From Vibrio tubiashii (lineage in GTDB: Bacteria > Pseudomonadota > Gammaproteobacteria > Enterobacterales > Vibrionaceae), in NCBI RefSeq assembly GCF_028551255.1, contig NZ_CP117029.1, positions 124,001-188,000 of the forward strand: a stretch of DNA of 64,000 nucleotides. The letters run 5' to 3'. Shown piece after piece: positions 9,394 to 19,457 of this stretch. The translations under genes were made by a program, and so were the position numbers. How positions within the stretch are numbered: the first letter of the stretch is position 1; each line of letters opens with the position of its first letter. The notes beneath the pieces were generated by a model. The model was given only the letters and a program-made list of their open reading frames with translations. It had not been told where the DNA came from and did no database searches.

Positions 9394-10467
9394 GTGAAGA
9401 TTTTAGTAACAGGTGGCGCTGGTTTTATTGGTTCAGCAGTTGTGCGTCACATAATTGAAAACACTAACGATAGCGTTGTGAACGTTGACTGCTTAACCTA
9501 CGCTGGTAACTTAGAGTCTTTAGCTAGCGTAGAAAACAATGAGCGATATGTTTTTGAGCGAGTGAATATTTGCGATAGAGCAGAGCTTGATCGAGTTTTC
9601 TCTGAACATAACCCAGATGCAGTAATGCATTTAGCGGCAGAGTCCCATGTTGACCGATCTATTACCGGACCAGCCGCTTTTATTGAAACTAATGTAGTCG
9701 GTACTTATACATTACTTGAAGCTACTCGTGCTTATTGGAACGTTTTAAGCTCAGATGCAAAGCAATCTTTTCGTTTTCACCACATTTCTACCGATGAAGT
9801 GTATGGTGATCTTATGCACCCCGATGAGGTTGACTCTGGAACAGAGTTACCTATGTTCTTAGAGGCAACACCATATGCTCCATCAAGCCCGTATTCAGCT
9901 TCGAAAGCATCGAGCGATCACCTTGTTCGAGCATGGTTACGTACATATGGTCTTCCTACAATTGTTACAAATTGCTCAAATAATTATGGACCATATCATT
10001 TTCCTGAAAAGCTAATCCCACTTGTTATCTTAAATGCTTTAGAAGGCAAAGAGTTACCGATTTATGGTAAAGGTGATCAGATTAGAGATTGGCTATTTGT
10101 TGAAGATCACGCACGGGCTCTTTATAAAGTAGTGACTGAAGGGTGTATTGGTGAAACTTACAACATCGGGGGGCATAACGAAAAACGAAACCTCGAAGTT
10201 GTTGAAACTATTTGCTCTATCTTGGATGTTTTAGTGCCGAAAGATTCGCCTTATGCTGAACAAATAACCTATGTACAAGATCGCCCAGGGCATGATCGTC
10301 GCTATGCGATTGATTCTTCAAAGATGCAACAAGAGTTGGGTTGGACTCCAGTAGAAACATTTGAAACGGGCCTTAACAAAACTGTTCAGTGGTATTTGGA
10401 AAATCAAAAGTGGTGTCAGAATGTTCAGGATGGCAGCTATCAACGTGAACGCTTAGGAGTGGAGTAA
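9394..10467 (+). CDS. rmlB: dTDP-glucose 4,6-dehydratase
   Basis: RmlB converts dTDP-glucose to dTDP-4-keto-6-deoxyglucose. The 357-residue protein carries the Rossmann motif [11 protein letters not shown] near the N-terminus, the catalytic TDE in STDEVYGD (residues 132-139) and the YxxxK pair Tyr167/Lys171. [15 protein letters not shown] follows, as in all RmlB. The start is GTG at 9394 with GAGGAAAA just upstream. It opens a compact rmlBADC operon and stands divergent from hldD across about 210 bases. Its product can also feed WecE at the left edge of the window. Confidence 0.96.
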   Translation: MKILVTGGAGFIGSAVVRHIIENTNDSVVNVDCLTYAGNLESLASVENNERYVFERVNICDRAELDRVFSEHNPDAVMHLAAESHVDRSITGPAAFIETNVVGTYTLLEATRAYWNVLSSDAKQSFRFHHISTDEVYGDLMHPDEVDSGTELPMFLEATPYAPSSPYSASKASSDHLVRAWLRTYGLPTIVTNCSNNYGPYHFPEKLIPLVILNALEGKELPIYGKGDQIRDWLFVEDHARALYKVVTEGCIGETYNIGGHNEKRNLEVVETICSILDVLVPKDSPYAEQITYVQDRPGHDRRYAIDSSKMQQELGWTPVETFETGLNKTVQWYLENQKWCQNVQDGSYQRERLGVE

Positions 10468-10471
10468 AGGT

Positions 10472-11341
10472 ATGAAAGGTATTGTATTAGCTGGTGGTTC
10501 AGGCACGCGTTTGTATCCTTTAACTCGAGGTGTTTCTAAGCAACTTTTACCGATTTATGATAAGCCAATGGTGTTTTATCCGATATCTACGTTAATGTTA
10601 GCGGGTATTAAAGATATTCTAGTCATTACCACGCCGGAAGATAACGAAGGTTTTAAACGATTATTGGGTGACGGTTCTGATTTTGGTATCAATCTAGAGT
10701 ATGCCATTCAGCCAAGTCCAGATGGTCTTGCTCAAGCTTTTATTATCGGTGAGAAGTTTATTGGTGATGACTCAGTCTGTTTGGTTCTTGGAGATAATAT
10801 TTTTTACGGACAGCACTTCTCAGAATCCTTGCAATCAGCCTCTCAAAACGATTTTGGTTCAACGGTGTTTGGGTATCAAGTCAAAGATCCTGAGCGTTTT
10901 GGCGTTGTTGAATTTGACAACAATATGAAAGCTGTGTCTATTGAAGAAAAGCCAACAGAACCAAAATCAAACTATGCAGTTACTGGACTTTATTTTTACG
11001 ATAATCGTGTAGTGAACTTTGCGAAACAGGTTGAGCCCTCAGAACGTGGGGAGTTGGAAATTACGTCAATTAATGAGATGTACCTAAAAGATGGATCATT
11101 GAATGTTGAATTACTTGGGCGAGGCTTCGCGTGGCTTGATACCGGTACACATGAAAGCTTGCATGAAGCGTCTTCTTTCGTGCAAACCATCGAGCATGTT
11201 CAGGGGTTAAAAGTAGCCTGTTTAGAAGAAATTGCGTGGCGCCAAGGTTGGTTGAGTGACTCGCAGATAGAAAAATTAGCTAAGCCGATGTTAAAGAATG
11301 ATTATGGCCAGTATCTCATGTCATTACTAGAAGGAAAGTAA
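10472..11341 (+). CDS. rmlA: Glucose-1-phosphate thymidylyltransferase
   Basis: RmlA makes dTDP-glucose from dTTP and glucose-1-phosphate. Seen in the 289-residue protein: the nucleotidyltransferase signature [13 protein letters not shown] at residues 6-18, [12 protein letters not shown] just after, [11 protein letters not shown] near 88, GDNIFYG near 110, and the EITSIN..YL segment near 196. It starts four bases after rmlB and is translated in the same operon. The length matches the family, and no unusual residues were seen. Confidence 0.96.
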   Translation: MKGIVLAGGSGTRLYPLTRGVSKQLLPIYDKPMVFYPISTLMLAGIKDILVITTPEDNEGFKRLLGDGSDFGINLEYAIQPSPDGLAQAFIIGEKFIGDDSVCLVLGDNIFYGQHFSESLQSASQNDFGSTVFGYQVKDPERFGVVEFDNNMKAVSIEEKPTEPKSNYAVTGLYFYDNRVVNFAKQVEPSERGELEITSINEMYLKDGSLNVELLGRGFAWLDTGTHESLHEASSFVQTIEHVQGLKVACLEEIAWRQGWLSDSQIEKLAKPMLKNDYGQYLMSLLEGK

Positions 11342-11345
11342 TCTG

Positions 11346-12218
11346 ATGAAAATAATGATCACTGGTTGTAATGGTCAGGTTGGTACCTGTCTAGTAGAGC
11401 AGCTTAAGGGTAAAGCAGAGTTATTGGCTGTTGACTATAAAGATCTCGACATAACTCAACAGGAAGCAGTTATGGAGAGTGTCACGCAATTTAATCCTGA
11501 TTTTATTATCAATGCTGCAGCGCATACTGCGGTCGATAAAGCAGAAGAAGAAATCGAGTCTTCCTATGCAATTAACCGTGATGGTCCAAAATATCTAGCG
11601 GAAGCTGCCCAGCAATGCGGAGCTGTTATGCTGCATATCTCCACAGATTATGTGTTTGATGGCCAAGGAGAGAAGGCTTATAGAGAATCGGATATGACTG
11701 GGCCACAAGGTATTTATGGTGAGAGTAAACTTGCAGGCGAGAAAGCTGTAGCTGAAGTCTGTGAGAAATATTTAATTTTGCGTACAGCATGGGTATTTGG
11801 TGAGAGCGGTAACAATTTCGTTAAAACAATGTTACGGCTAGCTGAGAGTCGCAGTGAACTGAGTGTTGTTGGTGACCAATTTGGGGGACCGACTTATGCG
11901 GGCGATATTGCATCTGCATTAATTAAAATGGCCGAAGTGGTGGACTCAGGGTCTAAAGTCGACTGGGGTATTTATCATTTTTCTGGCATGCCATATGCTA
12001 GCTGGTTTGAGTTCGCTAAGGAAATTTTCACAATTGCGCAAACACAAGGGGTTATAGAAAAACAGCCTAGTTTGCTATCTATCCCTACATCTGCTTACCC
12101 AACCCCAGCTAAGCGTCCTGCGAATTCACGTATGGATTGTGGTAAAATAGCACAGCAGTTTGATATTAAGCCAAGTGATTGGCAACAAGCTCTACAAAGT
12201 ATTTCAGATTATAAGTAG
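11346..12218 (+). CDS. rmlD: dTDP-4-dehydrorhamnose reductase
   Basis: RmlD performs the last step of dTDP-L-rhamnose synthesis, the NAD(P)H-dependent reduction of dTDP-4-keto-L-rhamnose. The 290-residue protein has the GCNGQVG cofactor loop at 7-13, HISTDYVFDG near 97-106 and the YGESK catalytic pair near 128. RTAWVFGESGNNFVKTML follows. It begins four bases after rmlA. Together with rmlB, rmlA and rmlC it forms a complete pathway in the common B-A-D-C order. Confidence 0.95.
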   Translation: MKIMITGCNGQVGTCLVEQLKGKAELLAVDYKDLDITQQEAVMESVTQFNPDFIINAAAHTAVDKAEEEIESSYAINRDGPKYLAEAAQQCGAVMLHISTDYVFDGQGEKAYRESDMTGPQGIYGESKLAGEKAVAEVCEKYLILRTAWVFGESGNNFVKTMLRLAESRSELSVVGDQFGGPTYAGDIASALIKMAEVVDSGSKVDWGIYHFSGMPYASWFEFAKEIFTIAQTQGVIEKQPSLLSIPTSAYPTPAKRPANSRMDCGKIAQQFDIKPSDWQQALQSISDYK

Positions 12219-12223
12219 TTATT

Positions 12224-12775
12224 ATGAAAGTTATTGACACCAATATACCCGATGTGAAAATTATTGAACCAGCAGTCTTCGGTGATGATCGCGGATTTTT
12301 TATGGAAACGTGGCAACAGAAAAAGTTTGAAGAGCTAGTAACAGGCAAACCGACTCATTTTGTGCAAGACAATCACTCAAAATCGAAGAAGGGAATTTTA
12401 CGTGGTTTACACTATCAAACAGAAAACACTCAAGGAAAGCTAGTAAGGGTTGTGAGTGGTGAAGTTTTTGATGTGGCCGTGGATGTTAGGAAAGACTCCC
12501 CGACTTTTGGTCAATGGGTTGGAGTCTATTTATCGGAAGAAAACAAAAGACAACTATGGGTTCCTGAAGGTTTTGCTCACGGATTTTATGTAACAAGTGA
12601 GGAGGCTGAGTTTGTGTATAAGTGTACCGACTACTACAACAACTCAGCGGAACACTCTATTTTGTGGAATGATAAAGAGTTAGCTATTACTTGGCCAATA
12701 AGCGAGAATGAGCAGCCTATTCTGTCAGCTAAAGATAGTATTGGTAATGTCTTTTTGGAAGCAGCTTACTTGTAA
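12224..12775 (+). CDS. rmlC: dTDP-4-dehydrorhamnose 3,5-epimerase
   Basis: RmlC inverts C3 and C5 of dTDP-4-keto-6-deoxyglucose. The 183-residue cupin protein shows FGDDRGFFMETWQ at about 19-31, the active-site histidine in RGLHYQ (His63), LVRVVSGEVFDVAVD and WVPEGFAHGFYV, all in the expected order. It lies five bases after rmlD and ends immediately before the exporter permease, so the sugar-nucleotide genes and the exporter are probably cotranscribed. Confidence 0.95.
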   Translation: MKVIDTNIPDVKIIEPAVFGDDRGFFMETWQQKKFEELVTGKPTHFVQDNHSKSKKGILRGLHYQTENTQGKLVRVVSGEVFDVAVDVRKDSPTFGQWVGVYLSEENKRQLWVPEGFAHGFYVTSEEAEFVYKCTDYYNNSAEHSILWNDKELAITWPISENEQPILSAKDSIGNVFLEAAYL

Positions 12776-12787
12776 TTGGTGTTATTC

Positions 12788-13642
12788 ATGAGAGACGTAG
12801 TAAGAGATACAGATCAAAGCTTGCGTAATGGTTTTTTTTCTAAGTATATGAATAGGTGGCACTCTCATACTGGAAAAGATGATATTCAAGTTGGTATTTT
12901 TTCATACCATGTTTGGACAACATTGGGTTGGCATGACATAAAACAACGCTATAGACGTTCGGTGTTAGGGCCTTTTTGGTTCACGTTAAGCACATTGATA
13001 ATGGTTGGTGTACTAGGAGTATTATACTCAACCTTATTAAACCAAGAGATAAAAGACTATTTACCTTATCTGGGGGTAGGCTTAGTAGTTTGGCAATATA
13101 TTAGTACTTGCTTCAATGAAGGCAGTAATACGTTTATATCCTATGGCTTTATTATGAAGCAAGCAAGGATGCCTATTACGACTCATGTTATGAGAGTGGT
13201 ATGGAGGAACTTCATTATTCTTCTCCATAGCCTACCTGTAGTAATCTTTTTAATGATTGCATTTGGTCATAATTTAACTATAGATTTTTTGTGGGTTGTA
13301 CCAGGTTTGATTGTAGTATTACTTAATACAGTTTGGATTAGTATTGTTTTAAGTATTTTATGCGCTAGGTTTAGAGATATATTGCCTATTGTTGCTAATA
13401 TTATACAGGTGGCATTTTTCTTTACTCCTATTATGTGGTCTAAAGACCTGCTTAAAGACCGATCTTGGGCTGCTGATATTAATCCATTCCACCATATGAT
13501 AGAAATAGTCAGAGCACCAATTTTAGGTTCTGAATTAGAATTACTCTCATGGGTATTTGCTATTGTTACAATGGTTGTCGGTTTTTTATTCGCTCATTAC
13601 TTGATGGTTAAATGTCGAGACCGAGTTCCATACTGGTTATAG
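12788..13642 (+). CDS. wzm: ABC-2 type polysaccharide export permease
   Basis: This is a polytopic inner-membrane protein of 284 residues with about six hydrophobic helices. The motif RYRRSVLGPFWFTLSTLIMVG at its N-terminal side is typical of Wzm/KpsM permeases. The frame is open back to a TTG right behind the rmlC stop. I favour the ATG at 12788, though no start has a good ribosome site. With the ATPase encoded next it would move a finished undecaprenyl-linked glycan to the periplasm. Its presence says that at least one polymer here follows the ABC-transporter route, not Wzx/Wzy. Confidence 0.9.
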   Translation: MRDVVRDTDQSLRNGFFSKYMNRWHSHTGKDDIQVGIFSYHVWTTLGWHDIKQRYRRSVLGPFWFTLSTLIMVGVLGVLYSTLLNQEIKDYLPYLGVGLVVWQYISTCFNEGSNTFISYGFIMKQARMPITTHVMRVVWRNFIILLHSLPVVIFLMIAFGHNLTIDFLWVVPGLIVVLLNTVWISIVLSILCARFRDILPIVANIIQVAFFFTPIMWSKDLLKDRSWAADINPFHHMIEIVRAPILGSELELLSWVFAIVTMVVGFLFAHYLMVKCRDRVPYWL

Positions 13643-13652
13643 AGAGATATCT

Positions 13653-14369
13653 ATGAGTGTTAATCTTACAGCAGAAAATCTAACAGTAGAGTTCCCTATT
13701 TATGAGAACTCTCATCGTTCTTTGAAAAAAAAGGTTATAAATATGACTACTGGAGGCAAGATTGGCAGTGATGCTGGTAAGCATCCAGTAGTAAGGGCAC
13801 TGGATGGTTTAAACTTTAATATAAAAGAAGGCGACCGTGTTGGGTTAGTTGGTCACAATGGGTCAGGTAAGACTACGTTGCTCCGTGTTCTCAATGGTGT
13901 TTATTCACCAGTACAGGGCAGCCTAAAGGCTACTGGCCGAATAGCATCATTGCTCGATGTTTCTATGGGATTAGACCCCGATGCAACAGGTTTTGAGAAC
14001 ATATTTATTAAGGGATTAATGGATGGTCTTTCCCCTGATGTTATCAAAGGGAAAATAGATGAAATTGCAGATTTTACCGAGTTGGGAGAATACCTAAACT
14101 TACCAGTTAAAACATATTCCAGTGGTATGATGCTTCGTTTGGCATTTTCAATATCAACTAGTGTTGAAGCGGATATAATTATCATGGATGAGTGGTTGAG
14201 TGTTGGTGATGCAGCATTTAACCAAAAAGCTTCTGAGCGTCTAACCTCACTTATAGATAAATCATCGATTTTGGTGATTGCTTCTCATGATCCAAATTTG
14301 ATCGAAAATGTATGTAATAGAAAAATACATATGGAACATGGAAAAATAATTTCTGATGAGAGAGTTTAG
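13653..14369 (+). CDS. wzt: ABC-type polysaccharide export ATPase
   Basis: This is a 238-residue nucleotide-binding subunit. It shows Walker A GHNGSGKT at 67-74, an ABC signature variant YSSGMMLRL at 155-163, Walker B IIIMDE at 175-180 and the switch histidine in ASHD near 210-213. It ends soon after the ATPase fold. The extra C-terminal carbohydrate-binding domain present in Wzt proteins that read a chain-end modification is missing. That suggests a non-selective exporter of the kind that needs no terminal cap (inference). It pairs with wzm eleven bases upstream. Confidence 0.92.
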   Translation: MSVNLTAENLTVEFPIYENSHRSLKKKVINMTTGGKIGSDAGKHPVVRALDGLNFNIKEGDRVGLVGHNGSGKTTLLRVLNGVYSPVQGSLKATGRIASLLDVSMGLDPDATGFENIFIKGLMDGLSPDVIKGKIDEIADFTELGEYLNLPVKTYSSGMMLRLAFSISTSVEADIIIMDEWLSVGDAAFNQKASERLTSLIDKSSILVIASHDPNLIENVCNRKIHMEHGKIISDERV

Positions 14370-14395
14370 AGTCTATTCCAAATATAGGTCATCAA

Positions 14396-15766
14396 ATGAA
14401 GAGAGATAGCTTTATATTAAAAGCTTCGGAATATGGGTTTTCTAGACCTCCATTAAGTTTCTTAAAAGGTATGGCAAGTGCGTATTTGGCTTATCCAATA
14501 GCAGAGAAATTGGAAAAAAGGAATGTTACGAAAAAGCTAAGAGAAATGGAGTGTTATTACAAACTGTCTTTTATCGAAAGAGAGAGCATTCTTAGAAAGA
14601 ATTTATTTAATACTCTAAGCTTTGCAAAAGAAAATGTTCCATATTATAGAGACTTATTCAAAAAAGTTTCATTTTGCCCTGAAAGTATCAATAAAGATAT
14701 CAAGTATTTAAACGATGTTCCGTTTTTAACTAAAGATATAATCAGAGAGCAAGGGCCGCGACTTTTATCTAACCCTCTAGAGCAGATTAGACACCACGTT
14801 TGTAAAACAGGCGGTTCTACAGGTTTGTCATGTTTTATATACTATGATCAATATGCGGCAGACTATTCTTCAGCAGTAACGCTCTTTTCGAGAGCTAGTA
14901 TTGGCAACACAAAATCTAAATCTGAATTACACTTTGCTTGTAGGTTTCTCGGTGAAGAGCAGCCTGACTGGCCAAATAGGGAGGATTTCAAGTGTTTTGC
15001 AATGAACCGAAGCAATATTTTCTTTTCTTCGCTAGACGAAATTGGCTTAGACGAAATTATTCGAACTTTGAAGAATAGAAGGCCGCACTTAATCCACGCG
15101 CACCCCTCAACTATATATTCTTTAGCTTGCTACATTGAAAGAAAACACAAGAGTATGCACCTTTTCGATGTATTTGAATCTAGTGGTGAACTACTAGAAG
15201 ATTATATGCGAGATAAAATTCAGAAAGTTTTATGCTGTAAAGTGATCAATAGGTATGGGCTGGCTGAATTAGGGGTGATGGCTTATCAGTTTGAGGGGCG
15301 CTCTGATATGTTTGTTTATGATTCCGAGGGATACCCTGAAAGTTTTAGGCACGACAATAACCGAAATGAGCTTGTATTTACAGGTTTTCGTAATAGATTA
15401 ATGCCTTTAATTAGGTATAGGACGGGAGATCTTGCTACCGTAGAAAAGAGGCCTGATGGTTTTTATTTGGCTAATGTAACCGGGCGCATTCACGATGTAG
15501 TTATACTTAATGGTAAAGAGTTTCCAACTCATCATATTCAGGATGTTTTAGATCATAGAGTTGGTGGAATTCAAGAGTTTCAGATCGATACGCGAAGCGC
15601 AAAACCAATTCTTCGATTAGTGCTGGAATTGACAGCTAACCGAGATGAAACCAAAGCTAAAATAGAGCATTATTGGCCAAACGCTTTTGATATTCAGTTT
15701 GTAGGCCATGATGACTTTATTCGTGTCGGACATCGCTCCAAATTCAGACATGTGGTTGATAGATGA
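14396..15766 (+). CDS. PaaK-like adenylate-forming enzyme (CapK family)
   Basis: This 456-residue protein belongs to the phenylacetate-CoA ligase-like/CapK branch of adenylate-forming enzymes. Seen in order: FAKENVPYYRDLF near 76-88, the nucleotide P-loop TGGSTG at 138-143, NRYGLAELG at 285-293, YRTGDL at 341-346, and GRIHDVVILNGKEF near 363-376. A C-terminal RSKFRHV tail supplies a possible catalytic lysine. Members occur in many capsule and O-antigen loci with unproven roles; they may activate a carboxylic acid for transfer to the glycan. Its stop overlaps the start of the next gene by four bases (ATGA). A paralogous domain is found at 30665-32764, fused to a GT2 domain. Confidence 0.8.
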   Translation: MKRDSFILKASEYGFSRPPLSFLKGMASAYLAYPIAEKLEKRNVTKKLREMECYYKLSFIERESILRKNLFNTLSFAKENVPYYRDLFKKVSFCPESINKDIKYLNDVPFLTKDIIREQGPRLLSNPLEQIRHHVCKTGGSTGLSCFIYYDQYAADYSSAVTLFSRASIGNTKSKSELHFACRFLGEEQPDWPNREDFKCFAMNRSNIFFSSLDEIGLDEIIRTLKNRRPHLIHAHPSTIYSLACYIERKHKSMHLFDVFESSGELLEDYMRDKIQKVLCCKVINRYGLAELGVMAYQFEGRSDMFVYDSEGYPESFRHDNNRNELVFTGFRNRLMPLIRYRTGDLATVEKRPDGFYLANVTGRIHDVVILNGKEFPTHHIQDVLDHRVGGIQEFQIDTRSAKPILRLVLELTANRDETKAKIEHYWPNAFDIQFVGHDDFIRVGHRSKFRHVVDR

Positions 15767-17310
15767 TAGGTGTAAAAAATACAGGCTCTAACGCCTTTAA
15801 ATATGTAGTGAGTGCCTTGGTGCGCTCATTCACTAATTCCCAAGTAGTTGAGATCGATAAGCTTACTGATGAGCTTGGAGTGTTAGTACTAATCTCTCCG
15901 GACAATGGAGAGCTTAAGGAGGCAATGGCTACTAACAATATTCAGAAGATTGTCGTGTTTGGTACCTTACCCGAGGAATATTCAACTAAACTTGGCTTTG
16001 AATATAGATCTTGGCCAAGTGGTAATTGGCCAGATGCACCTACAGCAGAGACATACCAATATTCTGAAAGTCCAGCTAAAATAAACTACGTAAAGAATAT
16101 AGATACCAATTTTTCGCCTATTGAAAGCAGAGCAATGGAACGCTTTGACTTTACAGACGAGTGGAATAATTTAGGTTTTGGTGCAGTTCGTCATCGAGGC
16201 GATATATGGTCACTATCTGCTCCTATCCATTTTGATAGTCAATATACAGTCGCAAATGTAGATGATGGGGGGGCAACTATCTGCACATACAGCGCATTAG
16301 TAGATTGTAGTGATAAATCTATATTGTGGTTCAATAGAGAAGTTGGTCCTCTGGACTCGTATGAGTGGCAGCTTGTAGAGATTTTTTTGTCATCCTATAA
16401 AGCATCGGCATTAATTTGCTATCCAGCGTTGCTAGAACTGCCTCAAGGGCATGATGCTGTGGTGACTATGCGGTTAGATTGTGATGAAGATATTGAGTCC
16501 AGTCGGGATCTTTGGAATGCTTATTGCGAAGAAAAGATCCCATTTTCACTCGCGGTTCATACAAGTAATTTGAATGACACAAGACACTTCGCCTTAATGC
16601 AAGAAGTTCAGCAAGGCGGAGGCGCGATCCTATCTCATACCGCCACCCACGCTCCTAACTGGGGAGGGACATATGAGAGTGCATTATCGGAAGCAAAAGT
16701 TTCCGCTCAGCTAATCGAAAATGTAATCAAAGAACCAGTTCAGTATGCTGTATCTCCATTCCATCATACTCCAATATATGCGCTTCAGGCTCTGAGCGAT
16801 GCTGGCTATCTTGGATGTATTGGAGGGATTATTAAGAATGACCCAGAGTTTCTCACTTTTAATGGTGGGAACTTACCAGATCTTCCAAATACTTTTATTG
16901 CCCATTCTCAACAAGTGATGTTGCATGGAGATTGCCTTTTAAAGGATGGTGGAGACCCCATTAGAATATACAAAGAAGCATTCGATCTTGCTAAAAGCAG
17001 TTACACCATGTTTGGATATCTTGATCACCCTTTTTCAGAAAGATATCAATATGGGTGGGCTAGTGAAGAGCAGCGCGTGAAAGTCCATATTAAGTTAATA
17101 GAATACATACGAATGAACTCTACTTCACCTTGTTTTTTAAACGAAGTTCAAGCGATGGAATTCATTCAAGATAAAGCTAAAACTCTTGTGAGCACTCGAA
17201 ATAATGAGCCTGTTATATATCTTGAGGCCGGGTACCATAAGGTTAGCCCTCTAGTACCAAAGTTATTGTATAAAGGAATTGTAAAAGAGGTCGCTTTTAG
17301 TGAAAGCTAG
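15763..17310 (+). CDS. Polysaccharide deacetylase-like protein
   Basis: This is a 515-residue protein. The C-terminal part from about residue 230 has NodB-like metal motifs: RLDCDED at 237-243 and SHTATHAPNWGG at 291-302, with His292 and His296 spaced as in the HxxxH metal site. A later barrel segment includes YAVSPFHHTPIYALQALSDAGY. The first 220 residues match nothing I know. No signal peptide is visible, so it should act in the cytoplasm, possibly on a lipid-linked glycan. It is translationally coupled to the PaaK-like gene before it (ATGA overlap) and overlaps the next gene by 11 bases. This coupling suggests a shared modification step. Confidence 0.7.
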   Translation: MIGVKNTGSNAFKYVVSALVRSFTNSQVVEIDKLTDELGVLVLISPDNGELKEAMATNNIQKIVVFGTLPEEYSTKLGFEYRSWPSGNWPDAPTAETYQYSESPAKINYVKNIDTNFSPIESRAMERFDFTDEWNNLGFGAVRHRGDIWSLSAPIHFDSQYTVANVDDGGATICTYSALVDCSDKSILWFNREVGPLDSYEWQLVEIFLSSYKASALICYPALLELPQGHDAVVTMRLDCDEDIESSRDLWNAYCEEKIPFSLAVHTSNLNDTRHFALMQEVQQGGGAILSHTATHAPNWGGTYESALSEAKVSAQLIENVIKEPVQYAVSPFHHTPIYALQALSDAGYLGCIGGIIKNDPEFLTFNGGNLPDLPNTFIAHSQQVMLHGDCLLKDGGDPIRIYKEAFDLAKSSYTMFGYLDHPFSERYQYGWASEEQRVKVHIKLIEYIRMNSTSPCFLNEVQAMEFIQDKAKTLVSTRNNEPVIYLEAGYHKVSPLVPKLLYKGIVKEVAFSES

Positions 17311-18490
17311 TGAAACCACAATAATACTTTTTTCTACTGCAGACTGGAGTGAACCATACTGGACTAACAAGCAGCATATGGCGCAGACTTTGACCTCTCT
17401 TGGTTATTCAGTAGTCTATGTGGAGAGTGTAGGTATACGCTCTCCAAAACTCAATAGCTCCAAAGATATAAAGCGCATCGTTAATCGAGTTGTTAGTGGG
17501 CTCAAGACAGTTTTTTTCGGAGGGAAGAGAGAGAAAGGCAACTTTGCTGTTTTATCGCCACTGGTTATTCCTAACCCTAACAACCATCAATTTCTTTCAA
17601 AGGTGAATAACACTCTTTTATCCTTTTTGGTCAATCGTGAAGTCAAGGCGTTTAAATTACCCAATATAATAACATGGACATATCATCCTTATATTCTAGA
17701 TTTGTTAGAAACATTTGATAGTCAAAAAGTTATTTATCATTGTGTTGATGATCTGTCTCAAATTCCTGGGATTGATGAACTAAGCTTTAAGCAGCAAGAG
17801 GAACGCTTTCTTCCGGTTTGTGATACGGTATTTGTTACCACTAGAGCCTTAGAGGAAAGGTGTTCAGTATATAACAACTCAGTTCACTACCACGGGAACG
17901 TTGTAGATTTTAACCATTTTGCGTATCCAAAAAAAATATCTAATCCAATGCTAGAGTCAATTTCAAGTAACTCAAAGCGTAAGGTTGTATACCATGGCGT
18001 TTTATCTGACTTTAAAGTCGACTTTTCTCTATTTTATGATATAGCGCTTAATGCTCCTGAGTATGATTTTTATATCATTGGGCAAGAAAGGGAAGGGCAA
18101 CGGAATCGTACGCTTCAAAGCATAGCATCATTATCTAATGTTCATCATATTGGATATGTATCTTATGAAGAGCTACCTTCATTCTTGAGCCATATGGACG
18201 TGGCTTTACTACCATCACAAATCAATGAATACACGCACTCAATGTTTCCGATGAAATTTTATGAGTATGTTGCAGCAAGGCTTCCAGTGATATCTACTCC
18301 ACTGGGGTTTACTGAATATACTAAAAATGAAGCTTTAAGTGTTGCTTCCACTGCAAGTGATTTTACTATATTGATTGAACAGCATATTAAAAATGGGAAG
18401 CTTGACCAAGTTGTTTCTGAGAGTATTGTCGGTGAGAATACATGGTTAGGTAGGACGAATAAAATGCTAAGTGTTTTGAGGGAAGAGTAA
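17300..18490 (+). CDS. Putative glycosyltransferase (GT1/GT4-like)
   Basis: This is a 396-residue GT-B type protein starting with GTG at 17300, overlapping the previous gene by 11 bases. N-terminal features: TTIILFSTADWSEPYWTNKQHMA and later WTYHPYILDLLETF..KVIYHCVDD. C-terminal donor domain: HYHGNVVDFNHFA, KVVYHGVLSDFKVDF, then GYVSYEELPSFLSHMDVALLPS and MFPMKFYEYVAARLPVIST, a typical nucleotide-sugar site. It resembles glycosyltransferases sometimes labelled GT1 or Glyco_trans_4. Specificity is unknown. It probably adds a residue of the ABC-exported polymer. Confidence 0.75.
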   Translation: MKASETTIILFSTADWSEPYWTNKQHMAQTLTSLGYSVVYVESVGIRSPKLNSSKDIKRIVNRVVSGLKTVFFGGKREKGNFAVLSPLVIPNPNNHQFLSKVNNTLLSFLVNREVKAFKLPNIITWTYHPYILDLLETFDSQKVIYHCVDDLSQIPGIDELSFKQQEERFLPVCDTVFVTTRALEERCSVYNNSVHYHGNVVDFNHFAYPKKISNPMLESISSNSKRKVVYHGVLSDFKVDFSLFYDIALNAPEYDFYIIGQEREGQRNRTLQSIASLSNVHHIGYVSYEELPSFLSHMDVALLPSQINEYTHSMFPMKFYEYVAARLPVISTPLGFTEYTKNEALSVASTASDFTILIEQHIKNGKLDQVVSESIVGENTWLGRTNKMLSVLREE

Positions 18491-18491
18491 G

Positions 18492-19457
18492 ATGAAAGTT
18501 CTCTTTATTACATACCCAATGGCATTTCACACCCCCGGAGGTGGAGAAATTCAGTTATTGGCTTATAAAAGAACGCTAGAAAAAAAAGGTATTCAGGTCG
18601 ATTTGTTTAATCCATGGGAGCCCAATTTCTTAGATTATGATGTCGTGCATTACTTTTCGTGTGTCGGTGGCTCAATTCATATTTGTAACTTTATAAAAAC
18701 GCTGGGTATTCCTCTTGTTATTACATCTAGCCTTTGGGTTACAGAGGAAAGTAAACACTTATATCCAGTGGATGAAATTCGACATCAACTTTCTATGGCA
18801 GATGCTATTGTCACAAATTCAGATGCAGAGAGCGATGAGTTATCAAATGTATTGGATTTAGAGAGGGCTAAATTCAAGACAGTGTATAATGGGATAGATG
18901 ATGTTTTTTTTGAGGAAGTCGATGGGAGCCTATTCAAAGATAAGTTTGATATTCAAGATGATTTTGTATTGAACGTAGGAAATATTGAGTCGAGAAAAAA
19001 TCAGCTTAATCTCGTCAAAGCAATGCATCGAATACCGAATATAAAACTAGTGTTGATAGGGCATGTTAGAGACTCTGGTTATTTCGAGCTTGTAAAGAGC
19101 AGCGCGCTTCCGAGTCAGCTTATTTATCTTGGCCCACTTGAGTCTGATTCAGAGTTATTAAGAGCGGCTTACAAAGCCGCTTCAGTTTTTTGTTTGCCAA
19201 GTACATTGGAAACGCCAGGGCTTGCAGCACTAGAAGCCATGTCTTTAAGCTGCCCGTCCAGTGTTACCAAGATTGGTGCGACAAGAGAATATTTTGGGGA
19301 AAACATAGCTAATATAGACCCTAATGATATTGCTAGTATTAGTGATTCTATAATTAATCGTTTGAATATTGGTAATAACGAATGTGTCTCCGTCGAAAAA
19401 TTTAGGTGGGATACGGTTGTAGATGACCTTATAGAAGTTTATAAGAGTGTTTTATGA
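18492..19457 (+). CDS. GT4 family glycosyltransferase
   Basis: The 321-residue protein opens with MKVLFITYPMAFHTPGGGEI, a glycine-rich acceptor-side loop. The acceptor domain continues with VVHYFSCVG and SLWVTEESKH. The donor domain has FKTVYNGIDDVFF, NVGNIESRKNQLNLVKAM and FCLPSTLETPGLAALEAMSLSCP with the E-x7-E spacing of retaining GT4 enzymes. It starts one base after the preceding stop and shares an ATGA with the next gene, so the run is tightly coupled. Sugar and linkage cannot be assigned. Confidence 0.85.
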   Translation: MKVLFITYPMAFHTPGGGEIQLLAYKRTLEKKGIQVDLFNPWEPNFLDYDVVHYFSCVGGSIHICNFIKTLGIPLVITSSLWVTEESKHLYPVDEIRHQLSMADAIVTNSDAESDELSNVLDLERAKFKTVYNGIDDVFFEEVDGSLFKDKFDIQDDFVLNVGNIESRKNQLNLVKAMHRIPNIKLVLIGHVRDSGYFELVKSSALPSQLIYLGPLESDSELLRAAYKAASVFCLPSTLETPGLAALEAMSLSCPSSVTKIGATREYFGENIANIDPNDIASISDSIINRLNIGNNECVSVEKFRWDTVVDDLIEVYKSVL

